Below, in pieces: positions 55,298 through 64,000 of a DNA stretch of 64,000 bases. The position numbers and the translations under genes were made by a program. The stretch is taken from the NCBI GenBank assembly GCA_028564705.1, contig JAPXFQ010000350.1, positions 62,001 through 126,000 on the forward strand, given 5' to 3'. Each line of letters opens with the position of its first letter. The stretch's first letter is position 1. Source of the DNA: Apricaphanius iberus (taxonomy: Eukaryota; Chordata; Actinopteri; Cyprinodontiformes; Aphaniidae). The notes beneath the pieces are model-generated. The model was given only the letters and a program-made list of their open reading frames with translations. It had not been told where the DNA came from and did no database searches.

Positions 55298-57302
55298 GTG
55301 TCCTGTCTAGCAGTATGCTACTCAGAATTGGTGTCTGAGTACCAAGTACAAGCCCAACAGTTTTACTTTCCCAAGCAGAGTATTACAGCTTCGCTGTAGT
55401 ACGCCACTTGATGTATATGTATGAAAAATCTTTATTAGTGATTACTGTGGGTTCAATTTCCTGACGTCATGGACATTAAACTGAGACAAGAAGGGAGAAA
55501 GGAAGAAGGTGAAGAAAAGAAACCGGACCAACAGAGGGGCGAACCGATGACACAAGACAGGGAGGCAAATAAAGAACACAAGAAAACATCCCAGTCCTCC
55601 ACCTCTGCCGGACGGCAGAGAAACAGTAATACAAAACAAAAACAACAAAGTGTACAGAACCAAACCAATAGTTCGGATCTGGTAGAATAAACAAAGAATT
55701 ACACATTCACTACACACAAGCATTGATTAATGAACATAATACAAATGTTTCTGGTAAGCTCCTGTGAACAACTAACTAATGATGATAACCTCAGCTTAAG
55801 ATATGTCCGTCCTCACCTATGTCCCCACACCTATGTGTGTGCGAGCATGCAGGTCGGAATAAGGTTTCCCCATGCAAGTGATTGATAGCTGGTGTAAGGA
55901 ACCGTCAATCCGTCCTACAGGAATCGGCACAGACATGGAGGAGGCAAGAGATGTATGCATCCAGCGTCCCACAGAGTACAGAGTCCACAGGCGGATCAGC
56001 GCAGGGTCGATCACCCGCCAAGAGGGGAACAGATGGAAGCCCCAGGGGAGCACCCACCAGCCGCGATGCTGGGGCCCGAGAGATCGCAGTGACGAGCCCA
56101 CGGGCTCCGCCGGTAACCGGCTACGCCAGGGCGGGCCCGGACCAGGAACCGGAGGCCACGGGGACCAGGGGCACCCCACCCCCCAGCGGGGCCCCAACCA
56201 GTGACCAGCCGACAAGGGTCCCCCGCCGCCGCCGCAGGCAAGGAGGACCCGCAGCCAACCGACGGACAACACACGCCGCCGCCACCCCGGACCAGTACCC
56301 ACCGCCAACAACCCGGCCCGCCCCCACACATCCACACGCCAGGGAGCCACAGCGGATGTACGCCCTCCCCAGGCCGCGCCCAGCCGGCACCTGGACATCC
56401 AGATCTTCCAGCTCCAGGGTCCAGATCCCGCCCCACGTGGGGCGCCAAGATCAGGGGCCCAGCCAATGCCGGACAGCCCCACCAGGCGAACAGACCAGCC
56501 AGCTGAAGTCCTGGAACCGGCAGGAGGATTGGGCGCCAGGCACGGTCCCCACCGATCCACCGGACGGCACCAACCTATTCTACAAACCCGGCACCCCCAT
56601 AAGAGGTGCCCCAGTCAATCCAAGGAGGACATCGGCCCGAAACAGCGGCCGCCCGACACACCGGACCACCCAGGACCCGCCCGACATGCACCAGGACCGA
56701 GCCGGGCCGCAACCGGGACCCCCAGCCCCAGGCATCGAGAGTCATCATCAACCAGCGGGCAGGAGCAACCATCACCGACGGGGAGTGACGGGGAGGGAAG
56801 AAGATGCATCAGGCCAGAGAGCAGCCAAACACCCAACCTGACAGGTAGACATAGACAGACAGAGACACTCATACGTACCCTCCCTTTCTTGTGTACACAT
56901 TCTTACAAATACAGGACATACGAAAAAAGGACGCTATACCCTCATTCATACCCCCCATACGTACACTATACTCCATACTCCCAGGCCCAGGGACAGACAC
57001 CCCAGTAGAGAACCCTGCCCCTGCACCCAGGAGACAGACCCCTTTGCCCACCAGGACGGGGACAAGTAGACCGCCAAGGCCCCACACCGGCAAGAGCAGC
57101 CCACCAGCCCAGGACCCCGACCAGACGGCGTGATGTTCTATCCGGGCTCCGACCCCTGATGGTCCAACTAACAGGGGTGTGGAAAGACCCCCCAGCCTCT
57201 CTCCCCCAGCTCAATGTGGTGTTGTTGCGTGTTGTTCTAATGTGCACTTAAAACAGAGGGGGGGGGGACATGGGAATACTGCCGGGTACCCCCATCTCCC
57301 CC
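55268..57302 (-). mobile_element. 5'-truncated L1 insertion: GC-rich 3' region, copy 2
   Basis: A T30 run (55265-55294) marks the poly(A) tail on the minus strand, and a 14-bp duplication flanks the insertion. The first 1.9 kb is nearly identical to copy 1. It extends about 120 bp further upstream than copy 1 (to the AGACCCCCCAGCCTCTC and GGGGACATGGGAATACTGCC region), showing a different truncation point. The long poly(A) tract suggests recent insertion. Confidence 0.85.
55882..56841 (+). other. 319-codon open frame antisense to the L1 3' region (copy 2)
   Basis: Counterpart of 29156-30124 with small in-frame differences (loss of SQQEPQ-like residues near the middle, gain of two residues near the end). 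Pro/Arg/Thr-rich, no domain recognised. Confidence 0.3.
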
Positions 57303-57559
57303 CCACACAGAAGTTTATGTAGTCCGTCACACACTTTGTCATGACATTGATATCATCTCCCTGTGGCTGGCAAAGAGTTGTCTAGTTTGTGGACTCAACC
57401 CTACAAGACTCCTTCAGCTTCATGTGACCATTTTCTAACAGTTCTCTTTGTTGGAGGTTTCCTCTGAACGAGGGGTTTATATTCAGAGCAGAGAAACACA
57501 AGATTGTGATCTGATTGTCCAAGAGGAGGTCTTGGTTTTGACATAAAAGCATCATTTAC

Positions 57560-58180
57560 ATTTGCATAAAACAAATCCAAGGTCTTGTTTTCTCTTTTGC
57601 AGCAAGTAAGAAACTGTTGAAATGTTGGAAGTGTAGAAGAGAGTTAGGCATGATTAAAATAACCAGATATTGCCACAAATGCATTGGGGTGCTGGGTCTG
57701 TAGCTTAGCGACAACAGAACTGATGACATCACAAGCATGGTCGGCAACGGCTGAAGGTGGAATGTAAACAACTGCCAAAATAACATTGGTGAACTCTCTT
57801 GGTAAATAATATGGACGTAGGCTTACTGCCAAGGGTTCAATATCTGAGCTGCAGAGACGACACTTCACAGTAACATGTCCTGGATGACACCATCTGTTGT
57901 TGACAAGCACTGCTACTCCACGCTCCTTTTCTTTTCCCGCTCCTCTTCAGATCTCCGTCTGCTCGTACAGTCAGAAAGACTGGCAAAGAGATGTTGGAGT
58001 CGGGGATATAATCCTGTAACCACGTCTCAGTGAAGCACATGACACTGCATTCACGATACTCCGGTTGAGTCCTTGTCAGGGGATGGAGTTCATCCATCTT
58101 GTTAGCTAGTGATCTCACATTTCCCAGTATGATTTATGGAAGAGATTGTTTGAATTTCCTCTTACTCTGTCTCCTTTTCG
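57560..58180 (-). pseudogene. Rex1-like LINE endonuclease
   Basis: Overlapping frames 58118-57837 and 57910-57644 cover an APE-type endonuclease: NKMDEL start, FTETWL with the catalytic Glu, VVYIPPSAVADHA, and AISGYFNHA in place of the usual GDFNH. The expected Asp is changed to Tyr, so this copy is likely inactive. Confidence 0.7.
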
Positions 58181-58220
58181 CTCCTGCTCTCCATCCATAC
58201 CTCCTCCTTCTCTACTCATC

Positions 58221-58515
58221 AGGGATATGTGGCTTTTGTTGAGGTATTATTTCAGCCTTGCAATGTAAATCAGCTGCTCCCAGCTGTAAACCACTGTGTT
58301 GCCATGGTTACACACCATAACAAATTATGGAAAAGTGAGAAATCAAAAGCAAAAATTCCTCCAACTTCAAGGGACAAAAACCCACAAAGCACACAGGTCC
58401 AAAAATGCAATTCTTCATTAATAAAAAGGGGGAAGCAATGTCCAAAAAAACAAAACTCAATATGTAGCTAACAGAGCCACTCCAACATGCAGCCACCCAG
58501 AGCAGCGCGATTCTA
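58221..58515. other. RSU1 intron between LINEs, nothing recognised
   Basis: No coding or repeat signature. Confidence 0.35.
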
Positions 58516-61231
58516 GAAACTAGCAGTTTGCTACTCAGAATTGGTGTCTGAGTACCAAGTACAAGCCCAACAGATTTACTTTCGCAATGTATGTATATGT
58601 ATTAAAAATCTTTATTAGTGATTACTGAGGGTTCATTTTCCTGAAGTCATGGACACGAAACCCAGACAAGAAGGAAGAAAGGAAGAAGGTGAAGAAAAGA
58701 AACAGGACCAGCAGAGGCGCGAACCGTCGACACAGGAAAGGGAGGCAAACAAAGAACACAAGAAAACATCCCAGTCCTCCGCCTTTGCCGGACGGCAGAG
58801 AAGTGGTAAAACAAAACAAACAAAAACAACGAACTGAACAGAACCACACCAATAGTTCAGATCCAATATCTTAATCCAAGATCTTAATATAAACTAAGAA
58901 TTACACATTCACTACACACAAACATGGATTAATGAACACAATACTAATGTTTCTGGTAAACTCCTGGTAACAACTAACTAATGACGATTACATCAGCTCA
59001 AGATATGTCTGTACGCACCAATGTCCCCACACCTATGTGTGCGAGCATGCAGGTCTGAATAAGGTTTCCCCATGCAAGTGATTGATAGCTGGGGTAAGGA
59101 ACCGTTAATCCGTCCTACAGGAATTGACACAGACATGAAGGAGGCAGGAGACGCATGCGTCCAGAGTCCCACAGAGCGCAGGAGCCGCAGACGGACTAGC
59201 GCAGGGCCGATCACCCATCAGGAGAGGAACAGATGGTAGCCCCAGGGGAACACCCACCAGCTGCAATGCTGGGGCCCGAGAGATCGCAGGGATGAGCCCA
59301 CGGGCTCCGCCGGAAACCGGCTACGCCAGGGCGGGCCCAGAATAGGACCCGGAGGCCACGGGGATCAGGGGCACCCCACCCCCAAGCAGGGCCTTGACCA
59401 GGGACCCACCGACAGGGGTCTCCCGCCGCCGCCGCCAGGCTGGAGGGACCCGCAGCCAACCGACGGACAACACACGGCGCTGCCACCCCGGACCAATACC
59501 CACTGCCAACAACCTGGCCACCCCACACACAACCACACGCCAGGGAGCCACAGTAAAAGCCACAGCGGATGTACGCCCTCCCCAGGCTGCGCCCAGCCAG
59601 CACCTGGACATCCAGATCTACCAGGTCCAGATCCCGCCCTACGCAGAGCACCAAGATCAGGGGTCCAGCCAATGCCGGACAGCCCCCCAAAATGAACCGA
59701 CTAGGCAGCAGAACTCATGGAACCGGCAGGAGGCCTGGACGCCAGGCACGGTCTCCACCAACCTACTTTACAACCCCGTCACTCACATCATAGGTGCCCC
59801 AGTCAATCCAAGGAGGACGTCGGCCCGAAACAGCGGCCGCCCGACACACCGGCCCACCCAGGACCAGCCAGGCATGCACCATGACCGATGGTCCAACGAA
59901 CAGGGGTGTGGAAAGACCCCCAGCCTCTGTCCCCCTGCTCAATCGTGGTTTTGTTGCATATTGTTCTAATGTGCACTTGGGGATACTGCCGTGTACCCCC
60001 ATCTCCCTCCCCGGGCCCTCAGTGTCTAGATGCATTTAAACAGTGTGTACCGGCACCTCCAGTGCCGAGGCGCACCCACCGCCAGGTCCCTACATGTGCG
60101 TGTGTCATGTAAATGTTGCAAGTGTAAGTGTCTAAGTTGCTCAATAAAATTGGGACCCAGTACGCCACCGGGTAGCGAAGACGGAAACTCCATCCCGCAC
60201 CCCAGTGACGTGCCCACGTCCCAATGCCTTGTGAATGGTAGAAAGAAGGAGCAGGTGGACAGAGGCAAATGGGGAAGGGGAGGAAATAACTAGGGTGACA
60301 CAATGCCATCCCCAGGGAGCCAGCTCTCCTGCTGACCCCAATAGGTACCCCCATTCTGCCCGATCCACCAGTGTGGGAGGCCCCAGCACGTCAAGTCAGG
60401 GCCTACGGCAGCGGCACCTCTGAGCCCCATGGGGGCCCAGGCCATCCGCCCGCCCCCACCCAAGGGGCAGACCTAAATCCATCCGAACATTCAGACTACT
60501 AACAAAACACAAGACACCAGACACCCAGGCTGAGTTTAGCCCACCCTCCCCCCCTACATCCCAACTCTGATACCCCGGACATGCCGCGCCGGGCCCATGA
60601 GCAGACCGAAGCCCCAGGTGGCCTACCCTCCAGCCTTGCTACTACCGCCAGATGGCCGGGAGGGAACCGAACCAAGCACCTCCACCCAGCAGCCCACACC
60701 CCACCACCCGGTCAGTCCACCGCGGAGGCTGACCAACACCGGTCAAAGGGCCCCACCCCAGCACCCCGCAGAGTGCTTGGACCATGACCCAGGAGCCATG
60801 TCCAGTGCCAATATGACTGATCGGGCCCAGAGATGCCGGCCACCCACTGACGCACCGACGCGAAGGCGCGGCAAGGGGCCATCGTGGAGGCAACGACAAG
60901 AACCAGCCCAGGGAGATGGAAAGGCAGAAGGGTCCGCTGACCACCGGCCGACCACAGACCGCCCCCCACCCCCCCACAGCCGGCACTGCCGGCAGCGGCC
61001 CCCCAACCGGCCAAGCCCCGGCGGTCCGCCCCAGGCCCAGCCCAGATCCCCCACTGAGAGGCACAGCACCAAGCCAGTAACCAGTGTCCGCCAGCACGAC
61101 CCCCCTAAGGCGCCGCATGCAGCCACTAGGAGTCACCACACAAAGCCCCCAAAGTCCCACCCCAGGTGAGAGCCACGGCACCTGCCCCAAGCGGCCCCAC
61201 CCCGAGGACCCCTTGCAGTCACCACCAACCA

Positions 61232-61518
61232 TTAAGCTCCACATCGACAACAGTGTCCCACAGAACAGGTGATGGAGCTGATCAAGGGAGACCAGAAAGA
61301 TTGATCAGATGTGGAGGCAGAAGCCGTTTCTAGACCAATGTATTCCAGAAGGAGATCTCTATATTGATTAATATTCTGATTATTTTTATTTTTCCAGTTC
61401 AAGAGGATATTTTTCTTAGCGATGCATAAGGCAATATGAACTAATTGCATAGACTTTGTATCCATGGTAACTTCATCTAAATTTCCCAGCAAGCAAACTG
61501 TGGGAGAAGGTGTGATAG
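61232..61518 (-). pseudogene. L1 ORF2 C-terminal tail
   Basis: The minus-strand frame SPTVCLLGNLDEVTMDTKSM then IALCIAKKNILLNWKNKN and QYRDLLLEYIGLE ends at a stop at 61232-61234. This is the K/R- and W-containing tail seen after the Cys finger in fish L1 ORF2. Confidence 0.65.
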
Positions 61519-61770
61519 GGCGACGGTGGCTCAGTGGTAGAGTAGTTGGCTTGCAATCGGAGGGTCGTAGGTTCGATTCCAGCTTCCTCCAGTCACATGT
61601 CGATGTGCCCCTGGGCAAGGCACTTAACCCCCAAATTCTACATTGTCCTACCGGTGTCGGTGTATGAATGCGAGTGTGATTGGGTGAATGCGGCTTCAAT
61701 GTAAAGCGCTTTGAGTGGTCAGTAAGACTAGAAAAGCGCTATATAAGTTCAGTCCATTTACCATTTACCA
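61519..61770 (+). mobile_element. tRNA-derived SINE, full length
   Basis: A box TGGCTCAGTGGTAGAGTAGT, B box GGTCGTAGGTTCGATTCC, then GCCCCTGGGCAAGGCACTTAA core and tail GCGCTATATAAGTTCAGTCC with (CATTTAC)n. The element sits between the L1 Cys finger and the ORF2 tail. A minus-strand copy of the same family is at 63151-63494. Confidence 0.85.
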
Positions 61771-61995
61771 TATTAAATTTCAGACACTTTGATAGGTCTT
61801 CAAATATCTGGTACCAATATTTCTTGACAGGTGGGCAGAACCAAAGAGCATGAATATAATTGTCTGTTAGATTGCTTGTACATTGTAAACAGGTATTAGA
61901 TGGTGTAAAACCCATCTTGAACATCCGTTGGCCTGTATAATGCTCTCTATGAAGGATTAATAAGAATTAATCGTAGATTAGGATTTTAAAGAAAT

Positions 61996-62575
61996 TTAAA
62001 GGTTCTTAAGGAATGTATAGCACACTTTTAACACAAGGCAATTCAAGGTGCTTTACATTATTTGGTGGTCAAGAAACCAAACATAGCATTTGATTAAAAA
62101 CATCAATTTAGGAAAACCATAAAAATAAAATGTATGTCAAAAGTCAATATTACTCAAAAGCATCTCAAACAGTAGTTTTAATCTTCTATTTAAAATAACC
62201 TAACAATTAAGCAGCTTTGCAGTCATCAGGAAGTTTTTTCCAGTTTTGATGAAAGTTTCCTACGAAACAAAAAAAAAATCCATGTTCATCAGGTAGGACT
62301 TAAACCATACCAGAGAGCTCGACCCGACTCTCCGGTAGTTCCCAGTAGTATTTTATGGTCAACAGTTTGAAACGCTGTACTGAGGTCCAACACAACCAAC
62401 ACTGTGGTTCCACCACAATCTGTCTTATTGCAAATGTCATTGATAACTTTGACAAGGACAGTCTCACTGCTGTGATGAGCACAGAAACTAGATTGATAAG
62501 TATCAAAGCAGTTGGTCATTGTCCGGAGACTTTTAATTGTTGTCCAGGTTGTTATTCCTTGGTAGTGGTTTGATA
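61996..62575 (-). mobile_element. L2-type LINE, internally deleted
   Basis: L2 tail at the left (GTATAGCACACTTTTAACAC). Minus-strand frame at 62519-62289 reads HHSSETVLVKVINDICNKTD then LVVLDLSTAFQTVDHKILL, with a Gln in place of Asp in AAFDTVDH. Remaining motifs are lost. Confidence 0.7.
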
Positions 62576-62591
62576 CTTGAGACTGTTGTTT

Positions 62592-63058
62592 TTAAAGGGC
62601 CTATATCATGCAATATCAAGTTTTTTGGAGTTTTCAACCATCTGGTAATGCACTTTTCTCACAAAAAAACCCACCAGAGTGGTTTTTGGCTTAATTCAAG
62701 CATGGCTGAGTAATCCTCCTGAATCCTGCTCTCTGAGCAACAGCCCCTCCCTCTCCTGGAAAATGACTAAGTGGTAGCATTTTGACATCTTTTCCGTCAA
62801 TTTTTTACCACTAGGAGTGCTAGAGGTGTCTGCACCAAAGGAACAAAAGAGGTGTCTGCACCGCCCATGCAGGGGTGGCTGGGAGGTGGGATTACATGGA
62901 AACAAGACGTTTTACTTCGTGGTCCAACATTAACTGCTGGATACAAGTAAAATTTCATGACAAATTAATACTTTATCACAACAAAGGTAACATTTTATCA
63001 TATATGTGTCTATCCTAGAAGTGGAAAGCTGTAAAATGGTATAATATAATCTCTTTAA
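62592..63058. mobile_element. TTAA-flanked MITE, copy 2
   Basis: TTAA at 62592-62595 and 63055-63058. The left 110 bp match 14164-14270. The middle differs, as in deletion derivatives of one family. It is inserted at the edge of L2 sequence. Confidence 0.6.
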
Positions 63059-63150
63059 AGCCTGGGGGAAGACACCTGACAGGAGGGACGACTTAACTAT
63101 TAGAAGCAGATCAGACTTAATGACAGGGAAAACTTCTTTAGTAAAGCTGT

Positions 63151-63494
63151 GAGTAATGGTAAATGGTAAATGGCCTGCATTTGTATAGCGCTTTACTCAG
63201 TCCCTACAGACCCCAAAGCGCTTTACACTACATTCAGTCATCCACCCATTCACGCACACATTCACACACTGATGATGGCAAGCTACGTTGTAGCCACAGC
63301 TGCCCCGGGGCACACTGACAGAGGCGAGGCTGCCAGACAATGGCGCCACCGGGCCCTCTGACCACCACCAGTAGGCAACGGGTGAAGTGTCTTGCCCAAG
63401 GACACAACGACTGAGACCGTCAGAGCCGGGGCTTGAACTGGCAACCTTCCGATTACAAGGCAAACACCCAACTCCTGAGCCACAGTCGCCCCAA
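63151..63494 (-). mobile_element. tRNA-derived SINE, full length, opposite orientation
   Basis: Reading the minus strand from 63494: GGGGCGACTGTGGCTCAGGAG (A box), GGAAGGTTGCCAGTTCAAGCC (B box place), CTTGGGCAAGACACTTCACCC core, and tail GCGCTATACAAATGCAGGCC with ATTTACC repeats. Same family as 61519-61770. Confidence 0.8.
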
Positions 63495-63529
63495 GGCAGC
63501 AAGAGGAGGACCTTATTTGATTAATGATT

Positions 63530-64000
63530 TCATCAAGGTTTTTTCTCAAGGCAATTCACGGTGCTTTACATGATTGCAGAAATTTGAAAATTAGAAACAG
63601 AAACCATAAACATTTTTTTTAAACAATAGCATTTGATTAAAAACAACAATTTAGGATAAAACCATATAATAATAGTTTTCGCCATAATAGTATCAGTTAC
63701 TCATAAGCAAGTCTAAAGAGGTACATTTTTATTTTAGATTTAAAAGAGTTCAGTGTCTCTGCAGCTTTGCACTCTCCTGGTAGTTTATTCTAGATATGAG
63801 GAGCATAAAAACTAAAAGCTGCTTCTCCATGCTCGGTTCTGGTTCTAGGGACGATCAGTAAACTAGAGCTGGAGGACCTGAGTGATCTGGTTGGTTTGTA
63901 CCATGATAGCAGATCTCTAATGTACACTGGTACTAACCCATACAATGATTTATAAACTAATAAAATCACTTTGAAGTCTATTCTACAGGGAGCCAGTGGA
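63530..64000 (-). mobile_element. L2-type LINE 3' end, runs off the window
   Basis: L2 tail (GGCAATTCACGGTGCTTTACA) at the left. Near 63740-63860 minus-strand traces of the ORF2 end occur (RTEHGEAAFSFYAPHIWN-like). It continues past 64000. Confidence 0.65.

Larger units (their letters stand above)
53290..58220 (-). mobile_element. Rex1-like LINE, near full length, split by L1 insertion
   Basis: On the minus strand: endonuclease N terminus MRSLANKMDELHPLTRTQPE and FTETWLQDYIPDSNISLP (58118 on), SLRPYYLPREFTNVILAVVY (57910 on); then the insertion 55268-57302. Linker KRAFKEGDRELLRSIQ-like sequence follows, then KLNRRKAAGPDGASPRVLKT (54720), NDYRPVALKSHIMKVLL, FFDFSIAFNTIQPDLLCQKL, TGTPQGTVHSPFLFTLYTSD and a SDDSAIVG catalytic box. 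The C terminus is RIHHKIKKIMENPEHPLHQI. The 3' end has ATACTTTATTGATCC. Several frame breaks; the catalytic YADD/FADD box reads YSDD. Confidence 0.8.
58516..61985 (-). mobile_element. L1-clade LINE 3' part with very long GC-rich 3' region (copy 3)
   Basis: On the minus strand, the ORF2 C terminus (61924 on: FTPSNTCLQCTSNLTDNYIH then ALWFCPPVKKYWYQIFEDLS) carries the Cys-x2-Cys...His...Cys finger typical of L1. After a SINE insertion it resumes with IALCIAKKNILLNWKNKNNQ and stops at about 61232. The following 2.7 kb is GC-rich 3' UTR down to the block shared with copies 1 and 2 (ending ACTAGCAG... at about 58520). Relative to them it lacks about 480 bp near 59884. No poly(A) run remains at the left edge. 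Confidence 0.75.

Noticed and set aside
52480..64000. Final RSU1 exon inside the window
   Set aside because: I found no acceptor followed by the expected LYGRH-type sequence. The region is accounted for by LINEs and SINEs.

Overview
The window reads as intron-rich, transposon-rich DNA from a ray-finned (teleost, probably percomorph) fish. It contains a vertebrate gene split into small exons with GT/AG borders. Around that gene are element families typical of fish: L2 and Rex1-like LINEs, an RTE-type LINE, a fish L1, Tc1/mariner, hAT, PIF/Harbinger, a copia LTR element and tRNA-headed SINEs. There is no bacterial gene, operon, CRISPR array or phage.

Two host genes can be supported, both on the + strand. 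(1) At the left edge (468-6307) are the 3' exons of an integrase-core-domain gene of the kind common in teleosts. Its penultimate exon is split by a copia element of about 4.7 kb. (2) RSU1 (Ras suppressor protein 1, a leucine-rich-repeat partner of PINCH in the ILK-PINCH-parvin focal-adhesion complex) starts at a CpG-rich promoter near 14.8-15.1 kb. It has an untranslated first exon and seven coding exons (15193-52477). These encode the first 243 codons; the C-terminal exon(s) lie beyond the right edge.

Layout: 1-6.3 kb, integrase-type gene plus rearranged copia. 6.3-14.8 kb, intergenic, with a ZBED/hAT transposase fossil, microsatellites, a 2-kb terminal-inverted-repeat element, an L2 3' end and a TTAA-flanked MITE. 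14.8-15.6 kb, RSU1 promoter and first exons. 15.6-52.3 kb, RSU1 introns packed with nested elements. These include two hAT insertions with perfect 8-bp duplications, a Tc1 containing Harbinger debris, an RTE LINE split by an L1 insertion, and an L2 carrying a Tc1 that itself carries another Tc1. 52.5-64 kb, the last RSU1 intron in view, holding a Rex1-like LINE split by a second L1 3'-end insertion, a longer L1 copy with the same GC-rich 3' region, two SINEs and L2 tails.

The most unusual items are the copia insertion, whose left end is an inverted piece of its own integrase gene yet which has a clean 5-bp target duplication; the very long GC-rich L1 3' region (three copies, two with 14-bp target duplications), which carries long open frames on the opposite strand; and the recoverable insertion-order hierarchies. 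All family names rest on reading motifs, not on database searches.
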